Program-made: the position numbers and the translations under genes
Part shown: positions 8,889 through 16,521 of the stretch, one piece after another
Layout of the letters: each line of letters starts with the position of its first letter
Position numbering within the stretch: the first letter of the stretch is position 1
Source of the DNA: a virus
Length of the DNA: 21,464 nucleotides
Virus record (IMG/VR): IMGVR_UViG_3300030108_003700
Coordinates: 1 to 21,464 of that record
Reading direction: 5' to 3' (one strand)
The notes under the pieces: generated by a model
The model's input: only the letters and a program-made list of their open reading frames with translations
Databases searched by the model: none
Told to the model about the DNA's origin: nothing

Positions 8889-10825
8889 TAGATATCTCCT
8901 ACTACTTTACCTAAAATATCTTGATTAGGATATTTTACTTCAAAGATACTTGGGTCTAATGATGGATATACGATTCCATTTCTAGATGCTTTTTCAACAT
9001 CATATACATTACCACTATATCCTTGTGATATGGTCGCTTTGTTTTCTATTAATATTAATTGTTTGTCTGGATTACCAGATTCTGGTGGAACAATACTAGC
9101 TACTCCGTCCACCAATGATATTTCATTTGCAATATCACTCAACACAATCGGTTGGTTTATTTGCCACTTCGAAATATCAAAGTGTCTTTTAACTGCTTGA
9201 ACACAATTAAACAATACTTCACTTTTGTTAAATCCACGATTTGTTATAATTGAAAATTTTACACCTATATTAATTACATACGCACTTTTTAGATTAATCG
9301 CATCTGTTAAAATTCTGTATTGTGATAAATAAGTTTTTAAATTATTTTTTACAGCGTCATTGATTGTGGTTAATTTTTTCTGACCATCGTATCCTAGCAA
9401 ATACATATTAAGTGCTAGTGGATTTGAAATTGGTGTAGCGTCATCATTTTGTTCATTCATTTGATTCACTTCATCTTGAATTACATATGCTTTTGCTATG
9501 TTTCCAAATTTTTGTGGTAATGAATAAACTCTCGTTAAGTAATCTTGTCTTGTTACTGCACGATTTTGTGTATTCAACATAGCTAATGCGTTTTGTTTTA
9601 TATCGATTAAAGTTTCTTTAGAAGCTCCACCTGTTGCTGGTAACACATTATTGAATGATAAACTATCTTGTGCAGTTTGTACTAAACCTGAATTTAGGTT
9701 TCCATTATCAATGGTGAATGTTACATCTTTTGCAGAGTTTATAGAATTAGCTCTGACATTATGTTCAACTGCTCCACCATATCTATATTTAATCGTAAGT
9801 GTTGTGTTAGCTGGGGCTAATCCATAAGTTTTTGTTTTCATAAAATTACTTGGGTCGAATGACTCATCTAATCTTGATACACCAAAACCTAACGCTGAAC
9901 CTACATTGTCTGGATTAGGAATAATAACCTCGTCTGGATTATCACTAACACCCGCTCCAAATCTAACCTCTGTTTTGTCATCCGCTGTAATTCTTGTTAT
10001 AAATCTTCTTGATGACTTAATTAACTTCAACATATAAGGTGTATCATTTTGGTGTGATGATAATGTTGGTTCGTTTAATGATGTGTTTTCTATTGATTGA
10101 AAAACTGTATCTTGTGCTAAGAAAGGAACTTCATACCAAGTATTATTGTTAGAGTCTGTAATTGAAACTATTTCACTAACACCTTTGTTTCCTAGTGTAA
10201 CTTTATCAAACTTTTTAGCATTGTTAAAAGTAAATGTTTGTTCAACTGTGGTTCCTGATTGTGCTACTACATTTTTTTTAAGTATAAAATCAGTAGGTAT
10301 GTTTCCACTACTTGGTGTAACTATCTCTACTGACATTGGGTCTAGAGAACTTGATACTTTGAAATTTACCTCATCTAATAAAGTAAAATCTACACCAGTT
10401 TCAGATGTAACAACTGCGCCAGTAGATAACACACCAGCGTAATCTAAGTCAGCGATATATCCACCACTTCCATCAGACTTAGCCGGTACAGTTTGCGTAA
10501 CCTCTAGTTCAACTGAAGAAGGAACTGCGGTCTTTGGTTTATAACCATATGACTGAGCTATATCGTAAACATTTTTCTTTTCTTCTGCATAATTTAAAAG
10601 TGTTTCTTTATATTGATTATCAACATAGTAATTCAATACATCACCAACATAAGATGTCATTTCAACAAACATCATACCTGGTGATGATTCGTTAAAATCA
10701 TTATACTGATTTGGAAAGTATGTCTTAGCAAACTCTATAAGATTTTGTCTTATGGATGAAAAGTCTCTACCAAGGTAACTTATTTCTTTTTTAACTATTT
10801 TTTTATTTGTGTTATAATCTGACAT
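8888..10825 (-). CDS. 6: Baseplate wedge protein gp6-like (baseplate J family)
   Basis: The product (645 residues; T4 gp6 is 660) would form the wedge core and the inner ring of the contractile-tail baseplate with a gp7-like partner. The N-terminus shows the family hallmarks: YLGRDFSSIRQNLIEFAKTY, then SPGMMFVEMTSYVGDVLNYY and VDNQYKETLL, then an AQSYGYKP turn. The conserved C-terminal half of baseplate J proteins is also present: NRAVTRQDYLTRVYSLPQKF at about residue 420, followed by AKAYVIQDE, a helix-rich section, and a strand pair near FSIITNRGFNKSEVLF. It starts 1 base after the gp25 stop codon and overlaps the next gene by one base, the same gp25-gp6 order as T4. No truncation is seen. 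Confidence 0.9.
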   Translation of the reverse strand: MSDYNTNKKIVKKEISYLGRDFSSIRQNLIEFAKTYFPNQYNDFNESSPGMMFVEMTSYVGDVLNYYVDNQYKETLLNYAEEKKNVYDIAQSYGYKPKTAVPSSVELEVTQTVPAKSDGSGGYIADLDYAGVLSTGAVVTSETGVDFTLLDEVNFKVSSSLDPMSVEIVTPSSGNIPTDFILKKNVVAQSGTTVEQTFTFNNAKKFDKVTLGNKGVSEIVSITDSNNNTWYEVPFLAQDTVFQSIENTSLNEPTLSSHQNDTPYMLKLIKSSRRFITRITADDKTEVRFGAGVSDNPDEVIIPNPDNVGSALGFGVSRLDESFDPSNFMKTKTYGLAPANTTLTIKYRYGGAVEHNVRANSINSAKDVTFTIDNGNLNSGLVQTAQDSLSFNNVLPATGGASKETLIDIKQNALAMLNTQNRAVTRQDYLTRVYSLPQKFGNIAKAYVIQDEVNQMNEQNDDATPISNPLALNMYLLGYDGQKKLTTINDAVKNNLKTYLSQYRILTDAINLKSAYVINIGVKFSIITNRGFNKSEVLFNCVQAVKRHFDISKWQINQPIVLSDIANEISLVDGVASIVPPESGNPDKQLILIENKATISQGYSGNVYDVEKASRNGIVYPSLDPSIFEVKYPNQDILGKVVGDI

Positions 10826-10826
10826 T

Positions 10827-11243
10827 CTATACTCCTAAATCAAACTTGAATGATATTGTATCTAAAGCGGTTGGTTCAAGTGTAGTTGAATATTCTAATG
10901 ATACACCTACTTGATTTGGATTTCTATCATCTTGAACAACAACTAAATTTGCAACTCTCACATAAGGTAACCAAGTTGATAAACTTTGTCTAATACTATC
11001 TTCTACATTAGATAAAGATTGTGGTGTTATTTGTTCAAATAATATATTTTTTAAATCTGAACCAAAGTTTGGTTGAAAGACTCTTTCACCTTTTGATGTT
11101 AAAAGTAAATTTCTAATATTTGACTTTACTTGTTGTCTAACATTTTTTGTTTTTCTTAAAAACCCATCAACACTAAAATCTAATGGAAATTCAACACCTA
11201 CATAAATGTCATCGTCTTTATCTATTTCTCTTACATTAGCCAT
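10827..11243 (-). CDS. 25: Baseplate wedge protein gp25-like (GPW/gp25 family)
   Basis: This 138-residue protein matches T4 gp25 (132 residues) in size and layout. The core family motif is visible as LLLTSKGERVFQPNFGSDL at residues about 47-65, containing the conserved Glu-Arg-x-x-x-Pro-x-Phe-Gly pattern, followed by LKNILFEQ. The C-terminal half has the expected beta-strand run (YVRVANLVVVQDD, VGVSLEYST). In contractile phages this protein sits in the inner wedge and clamps gp6/gp7 near the sheath start. It is coupled to the upstream gene by a TAATG overlap and followed at once by gp6. Confidence is high because both motif and gene order agree. Confidence 0.92.
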   Translation of the reverse strand: MANVREIDKDDDIYVGVEFPLDFSVDGFLRKTKNVRQQVKSNIRNLLLTSKGERVFQPNFGSDLKNILFEQITPQSLSNVEDSIRQSLSTWLPYVRVANLVVVQDDRNPNQVGVSLEYSTTLEPTALDTISFKFDLGV

Positions 11244-11725
11244 TATGGTCTATAATTACCTTCGCCTTTTTTCTTATTGTTTATAGCTTTCATCAAACCA
11301 GAGTAATCACGAGTTAGTGCATTTTGAACATCCTCTGGTACAGCATCTACCGAAACACCAGCTTTTTTAATTGAATCAACTGCCGCCATTTCTCTAGCCC
11401 TTTCTTTATTTTGTCCTCTACCTAAATCACCATAACCTAAGACATCTGCCATATTGTCAGAACCTAATACTCCACCTCCCAATGTTGGATACTCATCAGT
11501 TTCCTGTTGTCCGAGTGGTTTTGTATTATTCAATACTTCATTTAACATTTTGTCTTTTGAATATTGTTTTTTTGGTTTGACAACCTTTTTAGGTTTTGGT
11601 TTAGAAATCGCATCTGAAAGTTTGACTTCTTTTTGTTCATTAATAAATATCTCGCTCAGTTGTTTTTTAACTTCTTTACGAACAACTAATTCAATAATAT
11701 TTTTTAATTTATCTTTATTCATCAT
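11243..11725 (-). CDS. Basic helical late-operon protein, unknown function
   Basis: This 160-residue protein lies between the spike-like gene (5-base gap) and gp25 (TAATG overlap). Residues 1-35 form a predicted amphipathic helix (IIELVVRKEVKKQLSEIF). Residues about 42-60 are Lys/Pro-rich (KPKPKKVVKPKKQYSKDK), which suggests an unstructured, possibly nucleic-acid- or acid-binding linker. The middle is Gly-rich (YPTLGGGVLGSDN), and the C-terminus is helical and ends in a basic KKKGEGNYRP tail. There is no membrane segment or catalytic motif. Similar short proteins occur near baseplate genes in marine T4-like phages as far as I recall, but no role is known to me. A baseplate chaperone or assembly factor is possible. 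Confidence 0.75.
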   Translation of the reverse strand: MMNKDKLKNIIELVVRKEVKKQLSEIFINEQKEVKLSDAISKPKPKKVVKPKKQYSKDKMLNEVLNNTKPLGQQETDEYPTLGGGVLGSDNMADVLGYGDLGRGQNKERAREMAAVDSIKKAGVSVDAVPEDVQNALTRDYSGLMKAINNKKKGEGNYRP

Positions 11726-11730
11726 TACTC

Positions 11731-12633
11731 CTACTTTAACTTTACATTTTTACTTAAAATTTTATCACTAATAATACTTTTTAATTTACCTAAAAATGGA
11801 AATGGTTTAGTGGCTTGACCAGCTCCTATATCTGTGTTTTCAATAGCGTCAACTATTTCCTCTAATACTTCTTTTAACTTATTCCCTAAAACTGCGTTTT
11901 CTAAATTTTCATCATCACCTAAATTTATTGAATCAGAGTAAACATTAAATTCGTTTCTTCCGTGAAAAACTATTTTGTCTGATTGAATAGTAATTTGTGG
12001 TTCGTCTATACCATTTATAAATTTATCCTTGAAAGGAAACGAGACACTTTCATTTGTTGTTAAGTAAACTGAACTAAGTTCACTTTGTAAATTTTCCTCA
12101 TATGTCTGTGAAATATCTGGATTGTCTTCATTTATTCCAGCTATTATTTTAATATTAGGTGACTCGTTATATTTTCTGCTAGCTCCTTCATTACCATCTG
12201 TAAAGTCCTCAGACTGATTACTACTTAATCTTATAGCACTTCCGAACCTACTTTGTATAATAGTATCACCCTCGTGTGGTCTTAACTTTTTTGAACCGCT
12301 TGGTTGTTCAAAATATAGTCCTAACTTATTATCAACTGGTTCTGAAGAATAACTACTTATGTTAAATTTAGTGTTAGCTATTTCTGAATTTTGAAAATTT
12401 AACTTCTGTCCATAAAAATATTTTCCTAAAAACTCTGTACCCATAACAATTTCACCAACAACTGGAACTTGAAATGTCCCTGGTTCTAATGGATAGAATG
12501 TATGTAATTCTTTAGTTGGACTATTTTGCTGTGACAAAATAAATCTCCCTTGAATCGAATTTACCTCTAATGTGTCAACATCAGTAAGAACTTTTTTGAC
12601 CTCAATTGGTTCAAAGTGTAAACTCATTCCCAT
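11731..12633 (-). CDS. Baseplate central spike/hub-like OB-fold protein (gp5/gpV-like)
   Basis: This 300-residue protein has an N-terminal strand-rich region (about 25-75: GRFILSQQN, FQVPVVGEIVMGTEFLG) that resembles the OB-fold of gp5/gpV/VgrG spike proteins. At about residue 117 the motif RPHEGDTIIQSRFGSAIRLS matches the 'GD-x-x-x-x-GRFG-x-x-IRL' signature seen at the OB-to-beta-helix junction of such proteins. Residues about 205-240 (PQITIQSDKIVFHGRNEF, NVYSDSINLG) look like repeating short strands of a spike shaft. No lysozyme domain, which T4 gp5 carries between these parts, is visible. The C-terminus is helical. The first ATG forms a TAATG overlap with the upstream stop and has AAGGA upstream; a second Met two codons on is less likely. 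It precedes gp25, consistent with a baseplate role. Confidence 0.65.
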   Translation of the reverse strand: MGMSLHFEPIEVKKVLTDVDTLEVNSIQGRFILSQQNSPTKELHTFYPLEPGTFQVPVVGEIVMGTEFLGKYFYGQKLNFQNSEIANTKFNISSYSSEPVDNKLGLYFEQPSGSKKLRPHEGDTIIQSRFGSAIRLSSNQSEDFTDGNEGASRKYNESPNIKIIAGINEDNPDISQTYEENLQSELSSVYLTTNESVSFPFKDKFINGIDEPQITIQSDKIVFHGRNEFNVYSDSINLGDDENLENAVLGNKLKEVLEEIVDAIENTDIGAGQATKPFPFLGKLKSIISDKILSKNVKLK

Positions 12634-13022
12634 TAGTTTTCCTTATTTAATGAATTGTCTATTTCGTCTTTTTTAATTTGTAACTCCTGAACATCTGATT
12701 CTATTGCGTCCATTAATTGTTGTTTCTCTGCTTCTGATAAACCGAACTCATCTCCTGAATCCGATGCTCTTCTTTCAGCCGCTGTAATTCTTTGAACGAT
12801 AGTTGCCAACTTAACTAATTGTTCATCGTTCTTGACATTGATTTCTAAATACTCTTTTAGCATTGGGATAATCTGAACGGCCGTATCTCCGTCCTTGATA
12901 AATCCCACAACCTCTTTCATCAATACTTCTAATTGCTGTTTATTAGTTTTGGAATTATCATATATGTCTTTAAAGACATCAGATAGGGTTTTACCCTCGA
13001 ATATTTCGTAATCGTTTGACAT
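12633..13022 (-). CDS. Small helical protein, first gene of the late operon
   Basis: This 129-residue acidic protein is predicted to be almost entirely helical, with coiled-coil-like stretches (QLEVLMKEVVGFIKDGDTA, KQQLMDAIESDVQELQIKKD). It is the first gene behind the TATAAATA late-promoter core, with a leader of roughly 40 bases if transcription starts 6-7 bases past that core. A weak AGG lies about 8 bases before the ATG. It overlaps the next gene by one base. No enzyme motif or membrane segment is seen. A tail/baseplate assembly chaperone would fit its position and composition, but that is inference and I recognise no family. Confidence 0.75.
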   Translation of the reverse strand: MSNDYEIFEGKTLSDVFKDIYDNSKTNKQQLEVLMKEVVGFIKDGDTAVQIIPMLKEYLEINVKNDEQLVKLATIVQRITAAERRASDSGDEFGLSEAEKQQLMDAIESDVQELQIKKDEIDNSLNKEN

Positions 13023-13070
13023 AGTTTTTACCTAACAATAAATATACAATTGTAAAAAAATAGGGATATA

Positions 13071-13078
13071 TATTTATA
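13071..13078 (-). promoter_or_regulatory. T4-type late promoter core TATAAATA for the structural operon
   Basis: The minus strand reads TATAAATA here, exactly the core of T4 late promoters, which are recognised by RNA polymerase carrying gp55. It lies 49 bases upstream of the first late-operon ATG at 13022, in an intergenic gap, and points toward the block of baseplate genes. A gp55-like sigma gene is encoded about 350 bases away. The flanks are AT-rich and partly self-complementary (TATATA on both sides), so the exact register could shift by a few bases. Confidence 0.75.
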
Positions 13079-13120
13079 TATCATTTGATTTTTTCAATAT
13101 TCGCATATAGTTATTATACG

Positions 13121-13138
13121 AGTCGGGTAAAACCGACT
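13121..13138 (+). promoter_or_regulatory. Leader hairpin upstream of the plus-strand gene
   Basis: AGTCGG (13121-13126) pairs with CCGACT (13133-13138) around a six-base GTAAAA loop. It stands out as GC-rich in an AT-rich gap. A possible -10 element (TATTAT, 13112-13117) lies just before it, without a convincing -35, so a transcript starting near 13124 would carry the hairpin at or near its 5' end. It could stabilise the message or, because TTTTA follows the stem, act as a weak attenuator. Which of these it does cannot be decided from sequence. Confidence 0.5.
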
Positions 13139-13165
13139 TTTATAGTAATAAAAGGGGGAAACACA

Positions 13166-13387
13166 ATGAAAAATACGATGGCTATGATAATGGAAGCGAT
13201 TACTGGAATTAAAGAAGTATTGCTTCACATTGTTGGTCTTGGGGTTCTCGTACAATTAATATTTGTAGGCGGATTCCTAGGTATGGATATTGTTGGTAAT
13301 TTAATTAATTTAGTGAATCTGATTGCAGGCGCAGGATTCGCTGGATTTATATCACTATTGGTGATATTAGGATTACTCAATAAATAA
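13166..13387 (+). CDS. Small two-span membrane protein, the only plus-strand gene
   Basis: This is a 73-residue protein starting MKNTMAMIMEAITGIKEVLL. The ATG at 13166 is chosen because AAAGGGGG ends seven bases upstream; an in-frame ATG at 13085 would place the leader hairpin inside the gene and has no such site. After an amphipathic N-terminus there are two hydrophobic segments, about residues 18-38 and 43-70, the latter Gly-rich (NLIAGAGFAGFISLLVILG). The charged residues cluster in the first 21 positions. The gene has its own leader hairpin and a perfect terminator 10 bases after its stop. Size and topology would fit a holin-like or other small phage membrane protein, but nothing in the sequence proves this. 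Its orientation opposes all neighbours, suggesting separately timed expression. Confidence 0.8.
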   Translation: MKNTMAMIMEAITGIKEVLLHIVGLGVLVQLIFVGGFLGMDIVGNLINLVNLIAGAGFAGFISLLVILGLLNK

Positions 13388-13397
13388 AGGTGGATTC

Positions 13398-13425
13398 AAA
13401 AGGGCAGTAGAAATACTGCCCTTTT
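13398..13425. terminator. Perfect 12-bp hairpin, bidirectional intrinsic terminator
   Basis: AAAAGGGCAGTA (13398-13409) and TACTGCCCTTTT (13414-13425) form a perfect 12-bp stem with a GAAA tetraloop. On the plus strand it sits 10 bases after the stop of the small membrane protein gene and ends in TTTT. On the minus strand it begins 3 bases after the stop of the sigma gene and also ends in TTTT. It therefore lies between two converging genes and can stop both transcripts. Confidence 0.92.
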
Positions 13426-13428
13426 AAT

Positions 13429-14154
13429 TTACAAATTGTCCCAACTACCTGTCCACTTGGTTTCAATTGAACCAGTAGCTAAATAATTCTTTTGTAAATT
13501 GTTATGATGTTTTTTTAAAACATTTATAACTCTAGTAATATGTTGTGTATTACTTCCGGTCATTTCTCTAATCAAAATATATAATGCCTTCTTATTGAAG
13601 TTCTCAATATTTTTTCTATTCTCCATTAGATATAAAACTGAATTAGCAACATCAATATCTTGTTTTCTTTTAAACACCGTAGTTAGATTGTTTGTCCAAT
13701 ACTCAACAAACATATCCATATATTCTTTTTTAGCATCCAACAAATCTTCTCGAGCTGATTCTGTGATTGGGTCTCTTTTGTAATCAGTAACTTCTTCACC
13801 TTGATGTTGTTTAAGTTTTTTGTAATTATTGTTATTGTGTAAGATAAGATAATTCTTAGCGACTATACTGAAATAACTAAATGCCTTACCTTTACCTTCA
13901 GTAAACTTATGCATATTCATATACAAGAAACTAACCACCTCGTGTTTAACATCTTCACTCGGAACATCAAAGTAATAAAACTTAAATGTATGAATAATGT
14001 TTTCAGCCAACTTCTCAAAAGGTGTTCTAATATGTTCATTATAAATTCGTTCCCTCATATGTGGACGAGTTTCTTTATTATGTCTAATAACTGCTTTCTC
14101 TGTATCATCAGTAAAGTAATATCTTGTTGAACCTTTTTTGGCTTTTCTTGGCAT
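13429..14154 (-). CDS. 55: gp55-like late-transcription sigma factor
   Basis: This 241-residue protein is related to T4 gp55, the minimal sigma subunit that directs host RNA polymerase to late promoters. T4 gp55 is shorter (185 residues). The family signature is visible as VPSEDVKHEVVSFLYMNMHK at about residues 64-83, followed by FTEGKGKAFSYFSIVAKNYL and then the basic stretch HNNNNYKKLKQH; this corresponds to sigma region 2. The C-terminus (about 170-230) is helical with ALYILIREMTGSNTQHITRV, reminiscent of a helix-turn-helix, and ends with a short hydrophobic/acidic tail. It is coupled by TAATG to the small membrane protein gene upstream and ends at the terminator hairpin. The TATAAATA site nearby would be its target. 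Confidence 0.88.
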   Translation of the reverse strand: MPRKAKKGSTRYYFTDDTEKAVIRHNKETRPHMRERIYNEHIRTPFEKLAENIIHTFKFYYFDVPSEDVKHEVVSFLYMNMHKFTEGKGKAFSYFSIVAKNYLILHNNNNYKKLKQHQGEEVTDYKRDPITESAREDLLDAKKEYMDMFVEYWTNNLTTVFKRKQDIDVANSVLYLMENRKNIENFNKKALYILIREMTGSNTQHITRVINVLKKHHNNLQKNYLATGSIETKWTGSWDNL

Positions 14155-14405
14155 TATAACTCCTCTTCTGTTATTGTGTTTAACTCATCCATAGCTTCTT
14201 TGATAGTGCTAAATACTGAACCGACTTCATCGTCAGATTCAAAGTGCCCAGTTCTATCGACTTGGTCTAATAGTTGTTTAGTATCTTGAATTCTTTGTGC
14301 ATAATTTTCAATCCAAGTTTCTAATCGTTCTACTTTTCTTGTTAGATTGAATGTAGTCCAACCTAATGTTAATGCGATTAATCCTAAAATTATTTCAAGT
14401 ATCAT
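14154..14405 (-). CDS. Small single-span membrane protein with coiled-coil tail
   Basis: This 83-residue protein has an N-terminal hydrophobic segment (residues 2-19, ILEIILGLIALTLGWTTF) followed by a charged, heptad-like helix (LTRKVERLETWIENYAQRIQ, DTKQLLDQVD) and an acidic C-terminus. The layout suggests an inner-membrane anchor with a cytoplasmic coiled coil. The start overlaps the upstream HD gene as ATGA, and its stop overlaps the sigma gene start as TAATG, so it is translationally coupled on both sides. No family is recognised; it could tether a partner protein to the membrane. Confidence 0.8.
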   Translation of the reverse strand: MILEIILGLIALTLGWTTFNLTRKVERLETWIENYAQRIQDTKQLLDQVDRTGHFESDDEVGSVFSTIKEAMDELNTITEEEL

Positions 14406-15190
14406 TTCTTTGCCTCCCCAAATAGTTCATTAAATATATCTTTAGCGTCTGTTGACTTTGTGAACTTTTCTTTTACTTCTGTATCAACCGCATCTTTAAT
14501 TTTGTTTACTGACTTCTGAACCTTTTGTGATTCTTTTTTATCTTCACGATGCCACTCGTCGTATTCAGTATGAGTCGCCATCATATCTGCTTGATGTATT
14601 ATGTAAGCGATATTACTCTTTAGTCTCCAAGCTGGATTATATCCTTTTAGATACTTTTCGTTAGCGTCTTCATACAATCCGTCAGCTAGTTTTAATCCAA
14701 GATATTCCCACTCTGACATTTTAAGTCCGTAGTGTTGTAGGATGTAAAGTGCTCTATCTGTAACATTCATATAAGATGATAGATTATCATTATGTGTGTA
14801 AATCTCACCCATATTTTTTACTCTCCAATCATTGTCTTGGATTACATAATAATCATTTCCTTCAACATCCCCAATCTTACCCAAGTCGTGGTGCATAGCT
14901 GCGAATACTAATTCTTCATCAGTAAAGTTTATCATCGCTCCATTTGATTCCCAGACTTCTTTTATCTGTCTGGACATTTTGACCACGTGTAAAATGTGTT
15001 CTACATAACCACCAACCATTGCGTTGTGAAATGCTTTTTTAGCACTCGCTGGTGCCACGACCATTCTGTCTTCTAATTCATCATACATTTTATTTAGTTT
15101 TGCTAATCTTTCACCATCAAATGTATCATTGATAATTTGTCTTAATTCAGACCAATTATCTTGTATTTGTTTTTCTGTTAATTGCTTCAT
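14402..15190 (-). CDS. HD-domain metal-dependent phosphohydrolase/nuclease
   Basis: This 262-residue protein carries an HD domain with all expected metal ligands. His55 lies in FHNAMVGGYVEHILHVV (His65 is also conserved), His101-Asp102 in AAMHHDLGKIGD, and a distal Asp202 in YIIHQADMMATH. The 'H-x6-GG-x-x-EH-x-L' pattern resembles the HD domain of YhaM-type 3'-5' exoribonucleases, but the nucleic-acid-binding OB-fold of YhaM is missing. Possible substrates are therefore nucleotides, cyclic nucleotides or nucleic acid. Residues 205-262 are charged and helical. It overlaps its neighbours by 4 bases on each side (ATGA), placing it between the glycosyltransferase and the small membrane protein. 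A role in nucleotide turnover during DNA modification or host takeover is inference. Confidence 0.85.
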   Translation of the reverse strand: MKQLTEKQIQDNWSELRQIINDTFDGERLAKLNKMYDELEDRMVVAPASAKKAFHNAMVGGYVEHILHVVKMSRQIKEVWESNGAMINFTDEELVFAAMHHDLGKIGDVEGNDYYVIQDNDWRVKNMGEIYTHNDNLSSYMNVTDRALYILQHYGLKMSEWEYLGLKLADGLYEDANEKYLKGYNPAWRLKSNIAYIIHQADMMATHTEYDEWHREDKKESQKVQKSVNKIKDAVDTEVKEKFTKSTDAKDIFNELFGEAKK

Positions 15191-16521
15191 TTATTTATAA
15201 CCTCATATCTATCTTTTGTTAATTTTATATCTTTTTCATTTCTTAGTCTATTTCTATAAGAAGTAAATTTTATCCTAATACCCCAGTTTCCCATATAGTC
15301 TAGTATTTCTTTTTTAGTAACTGATTTTTTATCTCTAATAAAATTTACTATTCTATCATATGATTCTGTTTTACTGATTGTTTTTAGATTGTCAATAGCG
15401 TTTTGAAATGTTGTATTTATTTTATTAATTTGTTTATCCCACTTACTATCTTCAAATCTTTGTATTGATTTTTTTGAATACTCATTTCTAAACTCATCAT
15501 CATCCAATACTTTGTTTATTAGTTCAAGAAAGTCATCTGAGTCTTTGTAATATATTCCAGCTTCATCTGCTAACTCGTGATAACTTCCGTCATCTGAAAA
15601 CATATAAGGAACTCCAACTGACATTCCGTCCGTAGCAGATACTGCCCAACCTTCATACTTTTGTTTACAACAAACACCAACTTTACAAGAAGACAATTTT
15701 GAAAAATAACCAAACCTATCATATTTATCATTCGTCATATATTCTTTATCAATCGAATCTGCTAATGGAATCCACACTACAAAGTCTTTTCTTTGTTCCC
15801 AAAGTTTATCCATTTGCTCTACAAACCAAGGATAGTTTTTGTATGTATGTGGTCTATGATTGTAAACTATAATATTTTTATCAGTAGTTTGCTTTTCATA
15901 GTTTGGTGTTTCCCATCCAAGATAATGTGGTTCAAGAATATCATCTAGTCTTTTAACTACACTATCATTAAAATGTTCCCTAGCATTTTTTAACACAAGT
16001 TGCTTTTGAGCTTCTGTATTGATACCACATTTTTCTTGTTGTAGTAAACCAATGATATTAAATACTAGACCAACTTCATATTCATAGTTTGTTATTTCTT
16101 TGAACTCAGTCCAATGAGTATATCCTATGATTGTGGGTTCTATATTTGTTGTATTATAGAGTAGGTTTTTTAGTTGTCCAGTATGCTCTGGTAAATGTGA
16201 ATACACAATATCATAATCACTATTTTTCCAGTCGACTGCTTTTAGAACTTCTTTAAATGGAAATGACATACGCATAGAATTTGGATATGTCAATTGTGGG
16301 ACGATTAATTGTTCAGTATTATCAAATTGTAAACTTGGTATGAGTTCTGGTGATAATATTGTCCAATCTAAATCATCCCTTATTTTATTCATCTCTTTGA
16401 TGATATTTCCTAAGACAACAACATAACTATCTTTTTCTAAATCTTGCTGAAAAGTTATATTTGGATATACAAGTATTTTATACTTGACTTCCTTGTCATT
16501 GGTATCGAATCTGAAAGACAT
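15187..16521 (-). CDS. GT-B glycosyltransferase with C-terminal winged-helix-like region
   Basis: This is a 444-residue protein. Residues about 1-380 look like a GT-B fold: N-terminal strands KYKILVYPNITFQQ and DIVYSHLPEHTG, then a second half with NIIVYNHRPHTYKNYPWFVE and DFVVWIPLAD. The nucleotide-sugar site resembles family GT4 (KYEGWAVSATDGMSVGVPYM, then DDGSYHELADEAGIYY), where the acidic residues usually bind the donor sugar. Residues about 385-444 (SYDRIVNFIRDKKSVTKKEI, LDYMGNWGIRIKFTSYRNRL, then a basic hairpin) look like a winged helix-turn-helix, unusual for a cell-surface transferase and suggestive of DNA as acceptor. The first 30 residues contain no signal peptide. It overlaps both neighbours (TAATG and ATGA). 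T4 keeps its alpha-glucosyltransferase gene close to gene 55, a similar arrangement. Glycan or DNA acceptor remains unproven. Confidence 0.72.
   Translation of the reverse strand: MSFRFDTNDKEVKYKILVYPNITFQQDLEKDSYVVVLGNIIKEMNKIRDDLDWTILSPELIPSLQFDNTEQLIVPQLTYPNSMRMSFPFKEVLKAVDWKNSDYDIVYSHLPEHTGQLKNLLYNTTNIEPTIIGYTHWTEFKEITNYEYEVGLVFNIIGLLQQEKCGINTEAQKQLVLKNAREHFNDSVVKRLDDILEPHYLGWETPNYEKQTTDKNIIVYNHRPHTYKNYPWFVEQMDKLWEQRKDFVVWIPLADSIDKEYMTNDKYDRFGYFSKLSSCKVGVCCKQKYEGWAVSATDGMSVGVPYMFSDDGSYHELADEAGIYYKDSDDFLELINKVLDDDEFRNEYSKKSIQRFEDSKWDKQINKINTTFQNAIDNLKTISKTESYDRIVNFIRDKKSVTKKEILDYMGNWGIRIKFTSYRNRLRNEKDIKLTKDRYEVINK

Noticed and set aside
12012-12026. ATAAATTTATAAATG-like late-promoter look-alike on the minus strand inside the spike-like gene; similar TATAAATT sites near 5200 and 7132.
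   Set aside because: None matches the TATAAATA core exactly and all lie inside coding sequence of an AT-rich genome, where such near-matches are expected.
15192-15199. A second TATAAATA on the minus strand, just before the HD gene start.
   Set aside because: It lies inside the last codons of the glycosyltransferase gene (Val-Ile-Asn-Lys-stop), and transcription from it would begin past the HD gene ATG. It is probably coincidental, although it could give late transcripts of the small membrane protein and sigma genes.
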